Positions 62,647 through 64,000 of a stretch of 64,000 bases of DNA are shown here, piece after piece (positions within the stretch are counted from its first letter, which is position 1; each line of letters begins with the position of its first letter). The notes below the pieces were generated by a model. That model was not told the origin of the DNA. It saw only the letters and a list, made by a program, of their open reading frames with translations, and did not search any database. Where the stretch lies: positions 310,001-374,000 of the forward strand of contig NZ_CP091056.1 of NCBI RefSeq assembly GCF_021535045.1, written 5' to 3'. Origin of the DNA: Ornithinimicrobium sp. INDO-MA30-4 (lineage in GTDB: Bacteria; Actinomycetota; Actinomycetes; Actinomycetales; Dermatophilaceae). The position numbers and the translations under genes are program-made.

Positions 62647-63612
62647 ATGGCTACACAGACGGTGGTCCGAGAGGCCGAAGTGCAAGTCAACGTCGTCGAC
62701 GTCGTGAAAGAGGCGGACGGGGTTGTCTCACTGCACTTGGCAGCACAGGACGGCGAAAGCTTGCCGCCATGGACGCCTGGAGCACACATTGACTTGGTGA
62801 TGGGCGATGGTCTCATCCGGCAATACTCACTGTGCGGATCGGCGACCGAGTCCAAGACCTATCGCATCGGCATTCTGCTGAGCCCCGAGAGCAGGGGCGG
62901 CTCACAATTCGTGCACGACAACCTGCACGAGGGCGCGTCGCTGACGGTGCGTGGCCCTCGCAACCACTTTTCCTTCGCCGCATCTGCTAAATACCTGTTC
63001 ATCGCTGGCGGCATTGGCATCACGCCCATGTTGCCGATGATTGCGGAGGCCGAGGAGGCCGGGCGCGATTGGGAACTCTTCTACGGGGGTCGCTCTCGAG
63101 ACTCAATGGCCTTTCTGGATGAACTGGCCGCTTACGGCGACCGAGTCACGGTCGTTCCTCAGGACGAGGCTGGCCACTTAGATCTGCCAGAGATCCTGCG
63201 CGAGCCTCGCCCGAATACCTTGGTCTATGGGTGTGGCCCGGAGGGCATGCTCAACGCGCTGGAAGAGCAGTGCGGGCACTGGCCCTCCGGCAGTCTGCAC
63301 CTTGAGCGGTTCACCGCCAAGGAGCAAGATGCTGACGCCACCGACACTGCCTTTGAGTTGGTGCTAGAGCGCTCTGGGCAAACCTTGCAGGTGGGAGCCG
63401 ACCAAAGCGTCTTCGAAGTCGTTCGTGAGGCTGGGGTGAGTGTCTTGGGCTCTTGCCTGGAAGGCATCTGCGGAACCTGCGAGACCGAGGTCATCTCCGG
63501 CGATCTGGATCACCGCGACTCAGTGCTCGACCCCGAAGAGCGTGAATCCGGCGAAGTGATGATGATTTGTGTCTCTCGCTGCCGTTCCGCCCGACTCACC
63601 CTCGATTTGTAG
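62647..63612 (+). CDS. Ferredoxin reductase-type oxygenase reductase (VanB-like)
   Basis: About 321 residues, unbroken. Three modules in order: FAD/FMN barrel (GAHIDLVMGDGLIRQYSLCGS), NAD-binding (FIAGGIGITPMLPMIAEA, YGCGPEGMLNALEE) and a C-terminal plant-type [2Fe-2S] ferredoxin with Cys in CLEGICGTCETE and a fourth in MMICVSRC. This is the phthalate dioxygenase reductase / VanB type that passes electrons from NADH to a Rieske oxygenase, whose gene follows by 19 bp. A strong ribosome site (GGAGG) lies before ATG 62647, and the palindrome at 62607 is just upstream. Confidence 0.87.
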   Translation: MATQTVVREAEVQVNVVDVVKEADGVVSLHLAAQDGESLPPWTPGAHIDLVMGDGLIRQYSLCGSATESKTYRIGILLSPESRGGSQFVHDNLHEGASLTVRGPRNHFSFAASAKYLFIAGGIGITPMLPMIAEAEEAGRDWELFYGGRSRDSMAFLDELAAYGDRVTVVPQDEAGHLDLPEILREPRPNTLVYGCGPEGMLNALEEQCGHWPSGSLHLERFTAKEQDADATDTAFELVLERSGQTLQVGADQSVFEVVREAGVSVLGSCLEGICGTCETEVISGDLDHRDSVLDPEERESGEVMMICVSRCRSARLTLDL

Positions 63613-63631
63613 GACAAGACGGAGATCTGTG

Positions 63632-64000
63632 ATGAGCACTAGAGAAGGCACCCGCAGCACTTTCCCCCGCAATGCTTGGTATGCGTTGGCCACCAGCGAG
63701 GACGTCGGACGTATGCCCGTGGCCCGCCGCTTGATTGACCAACCCATTCTCCTCACCCGCAAGACCTCTGGCGCCGCGGTCGCTCTGCGCGATCGTTGCG
63801 TCAATCTGCCGTTCCCGCTCAGCCGGGGAACCGTCACCGGCGACACCATCGTCGATGGCTACTCGGGTTTCACCTATTCCTTGGACGGGGCTGTCATCGC
63901 CGTTCCCACCCAGGCTGAGGTGCCCTATGACGCGAAGGTCCAGAGTTTCCCGGTGCACGAGAGCGGGGGATTGATCTATGTCTGGATTGGCGACCCAGCG
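63632..64000 (+). CDS. VanA-like Rieske oxygenase subunit with degenerate cluster site, 5' part only
   Basis: The first 123 residues, cut by the right edge. The sequence PRNAWYALATSEDV and IPTQ-like VPTQAEVPYD and LIYVWIGDP align with the N-terminus of vanillate O-demethylase oxygenases. The Rieske site, normally C-P-H-R then C-x-x-H, reads C56-V-N58 and D75-G-Y-S78, so only one of four ligands (C56) is left. The frame is clear through this region and no base change would restore the ligands. The catalytic iron domain would lie beyond the window. It is 19 bp after the reductase, in the same unit. Confidence 0.75.
   Translation, partial: MSTREGTRSTFPRNAWYALATSEDVGRMPVARRLIDQPILLTRKTSGAAVALRDRCVNLPFPLSRGTVTGDTIVDGYSGFTYSLDGAVIAVPTQAEVPYDAKVQSFPVHESGGLIYVWIGDPA

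Overview
The window is about 60% GC and carries a chromosomal housekeeping segment with actinobacterial (Actinomycetota) gene order: ddl-DUF3515-Lrp-thiL, rpmB-DAK2-recG-rsmD-coaD-DUF177-rpmF-rnc-mutM-acyP-smc-ftsY-ffh, rpsP-khpA-rimM-trmD-rplS-lepB-rnhB-DUF2469-yraN-comM-dprA-M23-xerC-rpsB-tsf, and pyrH-frr-cdsA-rlmN-dxr-rseP-ispG-GNAT. A CofC/FbiD-like F420 gene, a protein resembling the mycothiol-dependent Rv2466c family and many GTG starts fit this. I cannot name the genus.

The feature that governs reading of the window is a very high density of apparent single-base deletions, usually one base missing from a short G, C, T or A run. About two thirds of the conserved genes are broken into two or more frames, at least 70 breaks by hand count, including single-copy essential genes (gpsA, smc, ffh, tsf, rplS, pyrH, cdsA, trmD). 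Every break I resolved is a deletion, and the protein continues without loss in another frame. This looks like uncorrected indels in a long-read or draft assembly rather than gene decay. I therefore annotate whole genes across the breaks. Genes that read intact include plsC, yjbQ, coaD, rpmF, rpmB, rimM, nadA, nadB, rpsB, frr, dxr and ispG.

Layout: 1-5.5 kb, F420 and phospholipid genes, ddl and thiL; 5.5-14.7 kb, rpmB to a VOC protein (ribosome, RNA and DNA repair); 14.8-22.4 kb, smc, ftsY and ffh (chromosome and SRP machinery); 22.4-25.1 kb, an amidohydrolase, an Hsp90 lacking its ATPase domain and a roadblock-like gene; 25.3-33.9 kb, ribosomal, RNA-modification, signal peptidase and competence genes; 34-38 kb, xerC, an aminotransferase, rpsB and tsf; 38-42.5 kb, nadA-nadB-nadC behind an NrtR-type regulator, all on the minus strand; 42.6-46 kb, pyrH to rlmN; 46-50.9 kb, an accessory insert with a LOG protein, a degenerate acyl-CoA-synthetase-like gene and a type-VII-secretion-like three-gene set; 50.9-55.2 kb, dxr, site-2 protease, ispG and a P-loop-less uridine-kinase-like gene; 55.4-59.5 kb, glpD-glpF-glpK glycerol catabolism; 59.6-64 kb, a GNAT, a prolyl oligopeptidase and the start of a VanB/VanA-like Rieske oxygenase locus.

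The features most worth a second look are the Rieske-like protein at the right edge that has lost three of its four cluster ligands beside an intact ferredoxin reductase, the T7SS-like set inserted between rlmN and dxr, the headless Hsp90 gene, the kinase-like protein without a P-loop, and two inverted repeats that may be operators (upstream of nadA and upstream of the Rieske locus). No tRNA, rRNA, CRISPR array, insertion sequence or prophage was seen.
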